DNA from: Maribacter litoralis
GTDB lineage: Bacteria; Bacteroidota; Bacteroidia; Flavobacteriales; Flavobacteriaceae
NCBI RefSeq assembly: GCF_003075045.1
Contig: NZ_QCZD01000001.1
Location: forward strand, 434,001-498,000
Length of the DNA: 64,000 bases
Direction: 5' to 3'
The notes beneath the pieces were generated by a model, which worked only from the letters and a program-made list of their open reading frames with translations, was not told where the DNA came from and ran no database searches. The translations under genes and the position numbers were made by a program. This document shows, piece by piece, positions 36,123 to 46,573 of this stretch (position 1 is the first letter of the stretch; the number at the start of each line of letters is the position of its first letter).

Positions 36123-37667
36123 CTAACGTGATTTTGCCAATGCTTTTTCTCTAATAATTTCAGATACAGGTTTGTTTTGTAAATGACTTTCTAACCACGA
36201 AAGAATATCTAAATATAAAAATGCCCTCTTTTCATAAGGATGATTTTCATACTTTTTCAATTCATTATACAATTTTTGGAACTCCGCCTTCAATTGACTC
36301 GGATAAATGCCGCCCAAACTTCTTAAGAACTTTATCATCTCTTTTTGTACAGCGTGCATATCGTTCATTTTTAAAAGGAACTTATAAGTGCTTTTTAATT
36401 GAACTTCTAAATGATAATCCATACCCGCTTCATAGTGAGCAACCAAACTTAATACACGAGCAAAACACATAAGGTCTTCACGCATTTTTAAATTTTTGTT
36501 ATCAATAATCTTTTTCAGGTATTGAATACAGGTCTTGTTATCCCCTATTCCAAAATACAGACACGCTATTTTATAATATAGCACCATTACGTGGTGCTCG
36601 TCTATTCTATCTCGATGTTTATTAATACCGTATTCAATAATTTTTACCAAATAAAGCCCTTTTTCAAAGGTTCCTTCTAAAAAATGCAAATTCAATTTAT
36701 TTGCGTTTAAGTACATGAATACCAATGAATTAATATTGTCATTATTAGGAAATTCCTTTTCTTTTATTGTAAGCTCTAATCGTTCTAAAACCTCCTTAAA
36801 CTGAGAACTATATTGAACATAAAAAAGAGATTCTAACAAGTAATGATTCCCTTTTAAAAAGAATACAGGGTTTAAATAGATCATGTCTTTATACGCATAA
36901 AACAGATCTACCCATTTACTGGCATATTTAAAACAGGATAAAAAATCTTGAGTAAGAAAACTGTACCAAAGATGCGCCTTGTACAACCATAATTTTTCCC
37001 GAAAACCTAAATCCTCAATATTATATAATGGCAAATGATCGTTGAAGTAGGTTTTTACTTTTTGATAATCTTCATCACTTCGAACATAACCTACCTTTAA
37101 CATCATGCCATATAACTGCAAGGAAAGATTTGAAAGCTTACTTGTCATTACATTATGACCAGATAATTCCTTTGCCTGTATAGCAAGTTCATCGGCACGG
37201 TCGGGTATGCTTCGGGTAATATATTGGGTTTCAATTATTTTTTCCAATTCCACAATTTCATATGCAATATTCTTTTCTTCATTTTCTATTGCAATAGCCT
37301 TTACCTTATCCAAAATTTTCAGACTTTGTTTGTAAAGTCCTTTTTGATATAAAATAGTAGCAAAATCCAATTGCTCCCTTATCTGAACCCTTATATTCTG
37401 ATTCACAGGATTTAACCTAAGACTTACTAAAATCTGCTTATACAGGTGTGCTTTTAGATTCGAAAGTTGCGCTTTTTTAACAATACCGCTTTCAAGTATT
37501 GTTTTCTCATCATATTGTTTAATTTTATCCAATAAATTGAATAGTGCCAAAAATTTGGCATCGGTATTCACCCCTAATCTGCCCACGTAAAGCTTAAATT
37601 GACGCTTCTCAGATTTTGAAAGTGATTTAACCAAAACGAACAAAGCATCTTTATGCGCATTTGTCAT
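36123..37667 (-). CDS. TPR-like alpha-helical protein of unknown function
   Basis: 514 residues, almost wholly helical, with no signal peptide or membrane segment. The N-terminus LVKSLSKSEKRQFKLYVGRLG is followed by helical pairs whose spacing resembles tetratricopeptide repeats, e.g. FATILYQKGLYKQSLKILDKVKAIA (about 107-131) and KIACLYFGIGDNKTCIQYLKKII (about 380-402). I recognise it as a type of conserved flavobacterial protein but know no function. A scaffold role is inference. It is divergent from leuA. Confidence 0.7.
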   Translation of the reverse strand: MTNAHKDALFVLVKSLSKSEKRQFKLYVGRLGVNTDAKFLALFNLLDKIKQYDEKTILESGIVKKAQLSNLKAHLYKQILVSLRLNPVNQNIRVQIREQLDFATILYQKGLYKQSLKILDKVKAIAIENEEKNIAYEIVELEKIIETQYITRSIPDRADELAIQAKELSGHNVMTSKLSNLSLQLYGMMLKVGYVRSDEDYQKVKTYFNDHLPLYNIEDLGFREKLWLYKAHLWYSFLTQDFLSCFKYASKWVDLFYAYKDMIYLNPVFFLKGNHYLLESLFYVQYSSQFKEVLERLELTIKEKEFPNNDNINSLVFMYLNANKLNLHFLEGTFEKGLYLVKIIEYGINKHRDRIDEHHVMVLYYKIACLYFGIGDNKTCIQYLKKIIDNKNLKMREDLMCFARVLSLVAHYEAGMDYHLEVQLKSTYKFLLKMNDMHAVQKEMIKFLRSLGGIYPSQLKAEFQKLYNELKKYENHPYEKRAFLYLDILSWLESHLQNKPVSEIIREKALAKSR

Positions 37668-37812
37668 CGTAAAAATAAGAGTTTAAATAATTGAAATTCA
37701 ATGTTTTATATACCTAAAAAACTGACTTAACGTTGTAAACATATTCACAAAATTTGTGTGTTCTGTGTTTTAGGTTATATATTCGTTTGACGAGTAAAAC
37801 TACGTAAATTAT

Positions 37813-38985
37813 ATGAGTAAAGATATCGTACAAATATTTGACACTACATTAAGGGATGGAGAGCAAGTACCAGGCTGTAAATTAGACCGTGAGCAAAAAT
37901 TAGTCATTGCAGAACGATTAGATTCATTGGGCGTAAATATCATTGAAGCCGGTTTTCCTGTTTCTAGCCCAGGGGATTTTCAATCTGTAGAAGCAATTGC
38001 AAAGCTCGTTAAAAACGCCACAGTTTGCGGTTTGACCCGTGCTGTTAAAAATGACATTGAGGTAGCTGCAGAAGCACTTAAACATGCAAAAATTCCTAGA
38101 ATTCATACGGGTATTGGTACATCTGATTCTCATATTAAACACAAATTCAATTCTAACAGAGATGCTATTATAGAAAGAGCTGTGGCAGCAGTAAGCTATG
38201 CCAAGACCTTTGTCGAAGATGTAGAGTTTTATGCGGAAGATGCAGGACGAACGGACAATGAATTTTTAGCACGTGTTTGCGAAGCTGTAGTAAAAGCCGG
38301 TGCAACCGTTTTAAATATTCCCGATACAACTGGCTATTGCTTACCTGATGAATATGGAGCTAAAATAAAGTACTTGCGTGAAAACGTAAAGGGCATAGAT
38401 AAAGCAACCCTATCTTGCCATTGTCATAACGATCTAGGTTTGGCCACTGCCAATTCTATTGCCGGTGTGATCAATGGTGCCAGACAAATAGAATGTACGA
38501 TCAACGGTATTGGTGAAAGAGCAGGAAACACTTCTTTAGAAGAAGTCGTCATGATTATGCGCCAACACCCAGGGTTAAATTTAGATACGACCATTAACAG
38601 CAAATTACTTTACGATACCAGTTTGATGGTCTCCAGAAAAATGGGCATGATGGTGCAACCCAACAAAGCAATCGTAGGTGCCAACGCATTTGCGCATAGT
38701 TCAGGTATTCACCAAGATGGTGTTATAAAGAATAGAGAAACTTACGAGATCATAGACCCTGCCGATGTAGGAGTCACTGAATCCTCGATCGTATTGACTG
38801 CAAGAAGTGGAAGAGCTGCATTGGCCTACAGAGCTAAAATTGTAGGTTATGAGTTGACCAAGACCCAGTTAGATCAAGTATACCAAGAGTTTTTAAAGTA
38901 TGCCGACGTTAAAAAAGAAGTTAAAGACGATGATATCCATCAGATTATTGAGACTTCTAAAATAGATTTACAAAGTATTAGCTAA
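37813..38985 (+). CDS. leuA: 2-isopropylmalate synthase, short form without regulatory domain
   Basis: First step of leucine synthesis: acetyl-CoA plus 2-oxoisovalerate. Only 390 residues. The TIM barrel carries [13 protein letters not shown] (R14, D15) and the metal motif HCHNDLG (H203, H205), followed by NGIGERAGN and the hinge with SGIHQDG. The C-terminal allosteric LeuA dimer domain of about 120 residues, which gives leucine feedback inhibition in full-length enzymes (about 510 residues), is missing. The neighbouring leuB supports isopropylmalate synthase over homocitrate or citramalate synthase, though the latter remain possible. Confidence 0.88.
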   Translation: MSKDIVQIFDTTLRDGEQVPGCKLDREQKLVIAERLDSLGVNIIEAGFPVSSPGDFQSVEAIAKLVKNATVCGLTRAVKNDIEVAAEALKHAKIPRIHTGIGTSDSHIKHKFNSNRDAIIERAVAAVSYAKTFVEDVEFYAEDAGRTDNEFLARVCEAVVKAGATVLNIPDTTGYCLPDEYGAKIKYLRENVKGIDKATLSCHCHNDLGLATANSIAGVINGARQIECTINGIGERAGNTSLEEVVMIMRQHPGLNLDTTINSKLLYDTSLMVSRKMGMMVQPNKAIVGANAFAHSSGIHQDGVIKNRETYEIIDPADVGVTESSIVLTARSGRAALAYRAKIVGYELTKTQLDQVYQEFLKYADVKKEVKDDDIHQIIETSKIDLQSIS

Positions 38986-38987
38986 TT

Positions 38988-40106
38988 ATGCATTTAGACA
39001 TTGCTGTTTTAGAGGGAGATGGTATTGGTCCAGAAGTAGTAGCACAATCTATTAAGTGCCTACGTTCTGTTGAGGAAACTTTTGGTCATAGTTTTACTTT
39101 TAAAAATGGTCTTATAGGTGCTACAGCAATTAAAAAAACTGGAAACCCTTTACCAAAAGAAACTTTAAAACTTTGCAAAAGTACCGATGCTACACTTTTT
39201 GGAGCCTTGGGTCTTCCAGAATTCGATGATAACCCTAAAGCAAAAGTTTGGCCAGAACAAGGTCTTTTAAAGCTTCGCAAGAAATTGGAATTGTTTGCCA
39301 ACATTAGACCTGTAAAGGTTTTTCCGTCCTTGGTCAAACAATCGCCTCTTTCTAAAACCCAGGTACAGAATACAGATTTAATCATATTTAGGGAATTATC
39401 GGGTGGTATTTATTATGGCGACAAAAGCAATGATGAAGACAAAAATTCGGCAACGGACACCTGTACCTATACCGAATCTGAAATTAGTAGAATTGCTCAC
39501 TTAGCCTTTAAATCTGCCAGGTCTAGAAAAAAGAAAGTTACCCTAGTAGATAAAGCCAATGTTCTTGAAACGTCGCGTTTATGGAGGCGTGTAGTTCGTA
39601 ATATCTCGGAAAGTTATCCTGATGTAGTGCTTAATAGCCTTTTCATTGATAACGCCGCCGTGCAAATGATATTGAACCCTTCTCAGTTCGATGTTATTTT
39701 GACTGATAATATGTTTGGCGATATTCTTTCTGATCAAGGTAGTGTTATTGCAGGTTCTATTGGACTATTACCTTCTGCTTCGGTTGGGCTTGAACATGCA
39801 ATGTTCGAACCTATACATGGCTCTTACCCCGATGCTGCAGGTAAAAATATCGCTAACCCGGTTGCATCTATCTTAAGTGTAGCCATGCTTCTCCAACATT
39901 TTAAAATGAACGAAGAATCTGATGCCGTTGTTGCTGCCGTGTTAAAATCATTCTCTAAAAAAATTGTTACCCCAGATATTTTAGGAAGTTCAAAATATGG
40001 AACTAATTATGTTGGTGACTTTATTGCCGATAACATTATGGAATTGGACGGAAGCTTCAATATCAACGATGAAAACATTGGTCTTGGTAAGTCTACCATT
40101 ATTTAA
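38988..40106 (+). CDS. leuB: 3-isopropylmalate dehydrogenase
   Basis: 372 residues of the isocitrate/isopropylmalate dehydrogenase family. It starts LDIAVLEGDGIGPEVVAQSIK and contains the substrate and metal motifs: KLRKKLELFANIRPVK, the catalytic Tyr in GGIYYGD, DKANVLETSRLW, and the signature NMFGDILSDQGSVIAGSIGLLPSAS, cited here in part. It oxidatively decarboxylates 3-isopropylmalate with NAD. It follows leuA after two bases, which is a clear operon; leuC and leuD are not in the window. Confidence 0.96.
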   Translation: MHLDIAVLEGDGIGPEVVAQSIKCLRSVEETFGHSFTFKNGLIGATAIKKTGNPLPKETLKLCKSTDATLFGALGLPEFDDNPKAKVWPEQGLLKLRKKLELFANIRPVKVFPSLVKQSPLSKTQVQNTDLIIFRELSGGIYYGDKSNDEDKNSATDTCTYTESEISRIAHLAFKSARSRKKKVTLVDKANVLETSRLWRRVVRNISESYPDVVLNSLFIDNAAVQMILNPSQFDVILTDNMFGDILSDQGSVIAGSIGLLPSASVGLEHAMFEPIHGSYPDAAGKNIANPVASILSVAMLLQHFKMNEESDAVVAAVLKSFSKKIVTPDILGSSKYGTNYVGDFIADNIMELDGSFNINDENIGLGKSTII

Positions 40107-40117
40107 ACAAACTGTTA

Positions 40118-41341
40118 TTACTCATTGTTCAATTGCGTGATCAACGCATTAAATTCCTTTTTAAACTCTTCAAATTTCTCTCCCGTTGCCGGACCATTGA
40201 AACCGGTATGAATTTTTCTAACATCACCCTTCTTATCAATGAAGATGGTAGTAGGATATGAAAGTACATGATTTAGCATAGGCAGTTTCTCTTGAGCTTT
40301 CAATTTATCGTAGGTGCCAAATTGAGCTAATAATATTGGATATTCTACCCCTATTCTATCTTTTAAACGCTGTATGCCTTTAAAAGCTTTTTCTTGGGTC
40401 TTAGCAGATTCGAAAGCAAGACCTATAACTTCTACATTATCATTCTCTTTAACATAATCAACTAAGAATTTTGTTTCATCCAGGCAATTAGGACACCACG
40501 TGCCCATTAACTGAACTATTACAACTTTGTTATGAAACCTTTCATCAGACAACGAAATTTGGTCACCATTACTATCGGGGAATGTAAATGCCAGTTTACC
40601 ATAACCTTCATTTAAAAAGGTAAGCGAATCTGGGTTTGGAAGCTCAAAGTCATCATTTCTGGTAGCCGTAAATGGTTCTTTAAAATGGTTACCCGAATAG
40701 AACATACCGTTCATACTCGAATCAGTAACTTTTGCAGTAAACAAAAAGGCGTGCGCACCATCAAAAGCAGATAATTTAAGTGAATCGCCATCCATTACTC
40801 CGTCTAAAAACCTATAATCACCTGTGGTAGTTCTAAATGTACCCGTTACTTTATTCCCTTCTTGTAAAAATATACCCTTACCAACATATTCAGCTTCTAA
40901 GTCCGGACTAAAATAGGTTTCCCAAATTCCCGTAACATTTTCATTGTTTTCTCGGTTATTGACTTCAAACCTATCTTCAACCCCATGAACTGCGGTAAAA
41001 GGAACAATTCTATCTAGACTTTCCTTTATAAATTCACCCTCAATCGTAGTTTCAGTAAATCTACCCGCTAAATATCCTTCAAAAACTGGGGTATACATAA
41101 ATATAGAATCGCCCTTTATTTCAACTTCATCTACTTGTATAACCTCCTCTGCATTGCGAATTTCCATTATATATTTTCCTTCGACAGACTTACCGACCTT
41201 TAAGTTAAATGGTAACACTTGCTTATCCATAACATGCAACGCTACCAACCAATTGCCTTCAGCTAAATTCTTGGTGGTTTTATTTTCCTTACACCCTACC
41301 AACAACATCAAAATAGAAAGTACTGCAATACTTAATCTCAT
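40118..41341 (-). CDS. TlpA-family thioredoxin-like lipoprotein
   Basis: 407 residues. The signal peptide ends in the lipobox VGC (Cys at 17). Residues about 25-245 form a beta-rich domain with repeated tests of the type WETYFSPDLEAEYVGKGIF and GTFRTTTGDYRFLDGVMDGDSLKLSAFDG, seen in other bacteroidotal TlpA relatives. The C-terminal thioredoxin domain has the active site WCPNC (C283/C286) and a cis-Pro segment SYPTTIFIDKKG. It is probably a periplasmic disulfide reductase. It converges on leuB with an 11-base gap. Confidence 0.9.
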   Translation of the reverse strand: MRLSIAVLSILMLLVGCKENKTTKNLAEGNWLVALHVMDKQVLPFNLKVGKSVEGKYIMEIRNAEEVIQVDEVEIKGDSIFMYTPVFEGYLAGRFTETTIEGEFIKESLDRIVPFTAVHGVEDRFEVNNRENNENVTGIWETYFSPDLEAEYVGKGIFLQEGNKVTGTFRTTTGDYRFLDGVMDGDSLKLSAFDGAHAFLFTAKVTDSSMNGMFYSGNHFKEPFTATRNDDFELPNPDSLTFLNEGYGKLAFTFPDSNGDQISLSDERFHNKVVIVQLMGTWCPNCLDETKFLVDYVKENDNVEVIGLAFESAKTQEKAFKGIQRLKDRIGVEYPILLAQFGTYDKLKAQEKLPMLNHVLSYPTTIFIDKKGDVRKIHTGFNGPATGEKFEEFKKEFNALITQLNNE

Positions 41342-41418
41342 ATTTTATTTTTTAAATAGCTTGTAATAAACAATTAAATAGGCAGAATTAAAAATTAAAA
41401 TAAAGACTTCATAGCTTA

Positions 41419-41449
41419 TTGAATGTATTAGGGCATTGTTTTATCTTTG
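41419..41449 (+). promoter_or_regulatory. Promoter of pheT
   Basis: TTG (41419-41421), 20-base spacer, TATCTTTG (41442-41449), 19 bases before the pheT ATG. This is a close match to the Bacteroidota consensus. Confidence 0.7.
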
Positions 41450-41468
41450 CGGCCTATAAATGTTTTGA

Positions 41469-43898
41469 ATGAAAATATCATACAACTGGCTTAAACAGTT
41501 CATACAAATTGATTGGGAATCGCAAAAAACCGGAGAACTTTTAACCGATTTAGGTTTAGAAGTAGAAGGAATTGACAAATTTGAATCTGTAAAAGGCGGA
41601 TTAAAAGGTATTGTTGTAGGTCACGTTTTAAGCTGTGAGAAGCATACAAATGCCGACAAGCTTAATGTTACTATGGTCGATATAGGCCTTGAAGCACCCG
41701 TACAAATTGTGTGTGGCGCAAAAAATGTAGCTGCTGGGCAAAAAGTACCGGTTGCCACCATAGGTACTACATTATATACCCCAGAAGGTGAAGCTTGGAC
41801 AATTAAGAAAGGAAAGATCAGAGGTGAAGAAAGCTTTGGAATGATATGCGCCGAAGATGAACTGGGTCTTGGTGATAGTCATGATGGCATTATGGTTTTA
41901 GATATAGACCTTAAACCTGGTACCCCTTGTGCAGATATCTTCGATATTGAGGAAGACGAAGTTTTCGAAATTGGCCTAACACCAAATCGTGCAGACGCCA
42001 TGAGTCATTATGGCGTTGCAAGAGACCTTAAAGCAGGCTTAAAGCAAAAGGAAATTACAAAAGAACTTATAACGCCATCAACCAGTCATTTCAATATTAA
42101 TGACCGATCTTTAAAAATCGATGTTGATGTAATTAAGACCGAATTAGCTCCTCGTTATTGCGGGGTATCAATTAGCAATCTTATTATACAACCTTCTCCT
42201 ACTTGGCTTCAGAATAGATTAAAAGCTATTGGTTTAACACCAAAAAACAATGTAGTAGACGCCACAAACTATGTATTGCACGAACTCGGGCAACCACTAC
42301 ATGCATTTGATGCCGCCAAGATAAAAGGACATAAGATTGTTGTTCAAACTTTACCTAAAGGCACAAAGTTCACAACTCTTGATGGAGTGGAAAGAACTTT
42401 GCACGAAGATGATTTAATGATTTGCGATACCGAAAAACCACTATGTTTGGCTGGCGTTTTCGGTGGCTTAGGTTCTGGAGTAACGGAAGAAACAACTTCT
42501 ATTTTCTTAGAAAGTGCTTATTTCAACCCTGTTTCAATAAGAAAATCGGCTAAAAGACATGGGCTGAATACTGACGCATCATTTAGATTTGAACGCGGAA
42601 TTGATATTGAAAATGTAGAGTACAGCCTAAAACGTGCCGCATTATTAATTAAAGAGATAGCAGGCGGGGAAATAACTTCTGACATTTATGACCTTTATCC
42701 TAAAAAGCACCCCAACTTTGAAGTATTTCTTGCTTTCGAAAAAATCAATAAATTAATTGGTCAAGAAATCCCGCAGGATACCATTAAATCTATATTGGCC
42801 TCATTAGATATCAAAGTAAAGAATGTTACAGAAGCCGGTATGGGATTGGAAGTACCTTCTTACCGCGTAGATGTACAAAGACAAGTAGACGTTATAGAAG
42901 AAATTTTGAGGGTGTACGGTTACAACAATGTTGCATTCAGTCAAAAGCTAAATGCTTCTATAGCCAGTACAACAACGGCGGCAGATCACAATATACAAAC
43001 AACTATAGGCAATGCATTAGCTGCTAAGGGGTATAATGAAATATTAACCAACAGTTTAACCAACCCAGATTACACTCAATTAATTGAAGTTGAGGGAGAC
43101 GGGAGAAAATCGGTCGAAATCATTAACCCGTTAAGTGGGGATCTATCTATTTTACGAAGAACTTCTCTATTTTCGGCATTGGAAACCGCTAGCTATAATA
43201 TAAATCGTAGACGACCTAATCTTAAATTATTCGAATTTGGGAAAACGTACTACGAAAAGGAAGGTAAAAGAATCGAACCAAAATACTTAAGTATTTTACT
43301 AACTGGAAATACCACACAAGATAGTTGGACAAATAAGCCTGTTGCCACTAACTTTTTTGAACTTAAATCAATTGTTCAAACGGTGTTTTTAAGACTTGGT
43401 TTAAATAATTTGAAAAGTGAACCTACTTCTTCTACTATATTTTCTGAAGGTTTAACCTTTACATACAAGAAAAATAAGTTAGTGTCATTTGGGTTGGTCA
43501 AAAAATCAATTTTAAAGCATTTTGATATCAAACAAGATATATTATTTGCCGATTTTGATTGGGGAACAGTGCTGAAACAAATTGACAATACCCCTATTTC
43601 TTTTAAAGAAATACCAAAGCATCCAGAAGTTAAGAGAGATTTCGCCCTTTTACTTGATCAAAACGCTACCTATCGTGAACTTCATGAAATTGCATTCAAA
43701 ACTGAAAGAAAGTTCTTAAAGGACATGACTTTATTTGATGTTTACGAAGGGAAAAATTTACCGGACGGAAAAAAATCATATGCGGTAAGCTTTACATTGC
43801 AAGATGACAAAAGTACGTTGACCGAAAAGCAGATCGAAAAAATTATGTCTAAACTACAAAGTAGCTACGAACGTAATTTAGGAGCAAGCCTTCGTTAA
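41469..43898 (+). CDS. pheT: Phenylalanine--tRNA ligase beta subunit
   Basis: 809 residues, the full length of bacterial PheT. Domains in order: B1 and the EMAP-type tRNA-binding domain (about 40-150, with VGHVLSCEKHTNADKLNVT), B3/B4 editing domain (about 210-400, with RFERGID), B5 (about 405-475, with LRVYGYNN), the class II-like core B6/B7 (about 500-690, with INPLSGDLSILRRTS and FEFGKTY), and the anticodon-binding FDX-ACB domain (about 715-808). It forms an alpha2-beta2 enzyme with PheS, which is not in the window, so pheS and pheT are unlinked here. Confidence 0.98.
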   Translation: MKISYNWLKQFIQIDWESQKTGELLTDLGLEVEGIDKFESVKGGLKGIVVGHVLSCEKHTNADKLNVTMVDIGLEAPVQIVCGAKNVAAGQKVPVATIGTTLYTPEGEAWTIKKGKIRGEESFGMICAEDELGLGDSHDGIMVLDIDLKPGTPCADIFDIEEDEVFEIGLTPNRADAMSHYGVARDLKAGLKQKEITKELITPSTSHFNINDRSLKIDVDVIKTELAPRYCGVSISNLIIQPSPTWLQNRLKAIGLTPKNNVVDATNYVLHELGQPLHAFDAAKIKGHKIVVQTLPKGTKFTTLDGVERTLHEDDLMICDTEKPLCLAGVFGGLGSGVTEETTSIFLESAYFNPVSIRKSAKRHGLNTDASFRFERGIDIENVEYSLKRAALLIKEIAGGEITSDIYDLYPKKHPNFEVFLAFEKINKLIGQEIPQDTIKSILASLDIKVKNVTEAGMGLEVPSYRVDVQRQVDVIEEILRVYGYNNVAFSQKLNASIASTTTAADHNIQTTIGNALAAKGYNEILTNSLTNPDYTQLIEVEGDGRKSVEIINPLSGDLSILRRTSLFSALETASYNINRRRPNLKLFEFGKTYYEKEGKRIEPKYLSILLTGNTTQDSWTNKPVATNFFELKSIVQTVFLRLGLNNLKSEPTSSTIFSEGLTFTYKKNKLVSFGLVKKSILKHFDIKQDILFADFDWGTVLKQIDNTPISFKEIPKHPEVKRDFALLLDQNATYRELHEIAFKTERKFLKDMTLFDVYEGKNLPDGKKSYAVSFTLQDDKSTLTEKQIEKIMSKLQSSYERNLGASLR

Positions 43899-44471
43899 TT
43901 AAAGCATCTTTTCAGGAACAAAAACGGTGTCAATCTCATGAATGATGCCGTTTGACTGATTTGAATCGGCCGTAGTGATTGTAGCATGGTTGCCAAACTT
44001 GTCGGTCAATACTATATCAATACCTTCCATTGTAGCCGTTATCGCTTCGCCTTGAATGGTAGTAAATGTGGCTATCCCATTTCCTCTGCACATCGCTTTT
44101 AGAATACTTGAGGCAGATAATTTGTCAGCAATGATATGATAAGAAAGCATTGCCCTTAAAACTCTTTTGTTTTCTGGATCGAACAACTTATCTAAAGTTG
44201 ATTCTGATAACTTCTGAAATGCAAGGTTAGAGGGTGCAAAAACTGTGAATTCTCCTTTATAATCCAATACTTTATCTAAATCGACCGCCCTAAGCGCATT
44301 TAATAAAGAAGAATGGTTTTCAAAGGACTCCGTACGTTCTAAAATAGATTTTTCCGTCTTTATAGTTGAGATTAATTGATCAAACTTTAGATCAATACTA
44401 TTGTCTTGTGCATAGGTATGAAGCCCTATAAATAAGGCGCACAAGGACACGAGGGATGTCCATTTTTTCAT
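43899..44471 (-). CDS. Exported fasciclin-domain protein
   Basis: 190 residues with a Sec signal peptide (MKKWTSLVSLCALFIGLHTYAQ, the last residues by the usual A-x-A rule). One FAS1 domain covers about 50-188: the H1 motif FTVFAPSNLAFQKL, the YHIIADKLSA motif and, near the end, the H2 motif NGIIHEIDTVFVP. FAS1 domains mediate adhesion in extracellular proteins. Its stop codon abuts that of pheT with no base between them. Confidence 0.93.
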   Translation of the reverse strand: MKKWTSLVSLCALFIGLHTYAQDNSIDLKFDQLISTIKTEKSILERTESFENHSSLLNALRAVDLDKVLDYKGEFTVFAPSNLAFQKLSESTLDKLFDPENKRVLRAMLSYHIIADKLSASSILKAMCRGNGIATFTTIQGEAITATMEGIDIVLTDKFGNHATITTADSNQSNGIIHEIDTVFVPEKML

Positions 44472-44646
44472 AATAGTTGGTTCTTAAGGGGCAAATGTTC
44501 TTAAAATCGACAAATGGTACGATTTCTTCGTCAATATACAATTTGAAGCAATCGACACCTAGTCAAAATTAACGATTGCATCTATTTTAACATTTTATTA
44601 ACTTTTAATTAAGTTAGACAAAATTTACATGAAAACACTAATTGCT

Positions 44647-44654
44647 TAACTTTG
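44647..44654 (+). promoter_or_regulatory. -7 box before the gene at 44678
   Basis: TAACTTTG matches TAnnTTTG. It lies inside the N-terminal extension that would be read if TTG 44642 were the start, and so argues for ATG 44678. Confidence 0.45.
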
Positions 44655-44677
44655 AGTGTATTGCTAAAAAAGAGAAC

Positions 44678-45400
44678 ATGTTACTGCCAAAAACAAATAT
44701 TGAACAGAAGCTGTCGACAGTAAGAAAAAAACGAATTTCAGCCGAAGAAAAACACCTGAAAGAAGTTTACAGCATATTAGCTAATCTTGATAATGAATTA
44801 GAGCGAATAGAAAATAATGTAACTATTAACAATGGTGTTCAAAATAATAAATTCAATATTGATTTACTGGACAGTGATAAAATTTACCACATTGATGAAA
44901 TAAAACAGATTTGCATAGACTACCGTTTACGCTTTCTTGATGCTAAATACTTTAAAGGTCCACTACCAACTGAAGCACTATCAAAAATAAAAACGCTCGA
45001 AAAAGAACATCATATTGAAATACAAGGTTTTAAAATAATAGCACCTTCAAAACTATTTAAATTAGAAGATAAAGACGACCCTTTATTATTTGCCCCTATA
45101 GGCAATGGGTATCACTACTTAATACATCAATGGGGCAATGATCTGCACCCATTAAGAAGATTATTGATGTGGCCTTTTAAAAATATCATCAACCTAACTA
45201 TTCTGGTATTATTGATAAGTTATCTGGTAACATTATTGATTCCAAATGGTCTATTTTCAAAATCAAGTACAAATGCTCAATTCTGGATTTTATATTTCTT
45301 TATGTTCAAATGCATAGCCTCAATAGTTATTTTTTATGGCTTTGCTTTAGGCAAAAACTTTAATCCGGCTATTTGGAACAGTAAATATTATAATAGCTAG
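44678..45400 (+). CDS. Uncharacterised coiled-coil membrane protein
   Basis: 240 residues from ATG 44678. The N-terminal third is charged and helical (NIEQKLSTVRKKRISAEEKHLKEVYS), probably a coiled coil up to about 45. A soluble domain follows, with DSDKIYHIDEIKQICIDYRLRFLDAKYFKGPLP. Two transmembrane segments lie near the end (about 165-190 and 205-228). No known motif is present. TTG 44642 would add twelve residues but overlaps a promoter box. The gene is divergent from the fasciclin gene, and the 206-base gap between them holds only that box. Confidence 0.6.
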   Translation: MLLPKTNIEQKLSTVRKKRISAEEKHLKEVYSILANLDNELERIENNVTINNGVQNNKFNIDLLDSDKIYHIDEIKQICIDYRLRFLDAKYFKGPLPTEALSKIKTLEKEHHIEIQGFKIIAPSKLFKLEDKDDPLLFAPIGNGYHYLIHQWGNDLHPLRRLLMWPFKNIINLTILVLLISYLVTLLIPNGLFSKSSTNAQFWILYFFMFKCIASIVIFYGFALGKNFNPAIWNSKYYNS

Positions 45401-45410
45401 GCATTTCAAT

Positions 45411-46538
45411 TTAGTCTATGAAAATGGTTTGTGGTATCCCGGACAAATCTATATTATCTACAAATTCAAAATCTGGTGACGGCGTAATTCTTAAAATTCC
45501 ACCATTGTCGCCACTTCCGTTTTTTTCATATCCTACAAGTATATAATTGTTTTTATCGTCGTAGGCTATTGCAGTTGTATTGGCAATATTAAATTTTACG
45601 TTAAGCTCAGCATCTGAAAGAAAATTTTCATACAGATAAACAACAGTACTGTTCTCTTCAAAATCATAAGTGGCAGGTACTTCTGTTATATTTGCCCCCT
45701 GCATGTTTTTTTGAAAATAGAATTTTCCATTACCATCCATAAAAAAGTCGTTCGTTGTAATAAATCCAGGAGCAGTATCTTCACCATAAGTTGTATAGGT
45801 CTTATCTAAAGTTATCGGGTCTATGGTTGTGTGCAGCTCAGGATAACTAACAATTATTTGATCAGTATTATTTTTAAACAACCTTAATGCATCATAGCCT
45901 AAATCTAACGTAACCAAAACTTCATTGCTATTTAGATCAATAATAGTTAAATGATATTCATTGGATACAAATTCATTTAAGGTTAAAACAAAAAGTTTAT
46001 TAGAAGACACAACAACATCTACAGGTTTATTATTCAAGGTTATTTCAGCGTAGTTTTCTGGATTATTCAATGACCCTCTTCTAACCACAAAGTGTTTATC
46101 CTTGCCTAATAAATCTCTCTCATATGCAATAAACATATCAATTTCATCATATGCTACAGCAGCCACATTAACATCACAAGGATTGTCGTCAGTAAAAACC
46201 TGAATTGTTTTTGATGATTGTTCTTCTGCATTATACCATTGTAAACTAGCCTCGCAATTGGCAGTATAGTAGTAACCTAAACTACTTGATGACTTGAATT
46301 TTATGGCATTTGCCGGTATAAGACCAAAAGATGCGACCTCTTCACCAACAACTAAATTGTCTTGACCCGTATTAACAACAGCTGCATTGATATTATCATT
46401 AGCTTTTAAAAAGACCGTATAATCAACAGCTATATCGGTTTCGATTACTGTTTCTTCTAATTGCTCATCGGTAGATTTTTCGCAGGCAACGAAACTAAAA
46501 GCCAGCAAGAAGCAGGCCACAAAATTGTAGGTTTTCAT
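45411..46538 (-). CDS. Lipoprotein, beta-propeller-like, unknown function
   Basis: 375 residues. The signal peptide MKTYNFVACFLLAFSFVAC ends in a lipobox with Cys at 19. The mature part is made of repeated beta strands with a propeller-like rhythm: VAAVAYDEIDMFIAYERDLLG, VDVVVSSNKLFVLTLNE, LTIIDLNSNEVLVTLDLGYDAL and TAIAYDDKNNYILVGYEKNG. No catalytic motif is seen. It lies 35 bases downstream of the ABC-F gene on the same strand and could be read with it, but there is no functional link that I can name. Confidence 0.65.
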   Translation of the reverse strand: MKTYNFVACFLLAFSFVACEKSTDEQLEETVIETDIAVDYTVFLKANDNINAAVVNTGQDNLVVGEEVASFGLIPANAIKFKSSSSLGYYYTANCEASLQWYNAEEQSSKTIQVFTDDNPCDVNVAAVAYDEIDMFIAYERDLLGKDKHFVVRRGSLNNPENYAEITLNNKPVDVVVSSNKLFVLTLNEFVSNEYHLTIIDLNSNEVLVTLDLGYDALRLFKNNTDQIIVSYPELHTTIDPITLDKTYTTYGEDTAPGFITTNDFFMDGNGKFYFQKNMQGANITEVPATYDFEENSTVVYLYENFLSDAELNVKFNIANTTAIAYDDKNNYILVGYEKNGSGDNGGILRITPSPDFEFVDNIDLSGIPQTIFID

Positions 46539-46573
46539 AAAACATTGATTTGGGTTAATCTTTTATTCTATGC

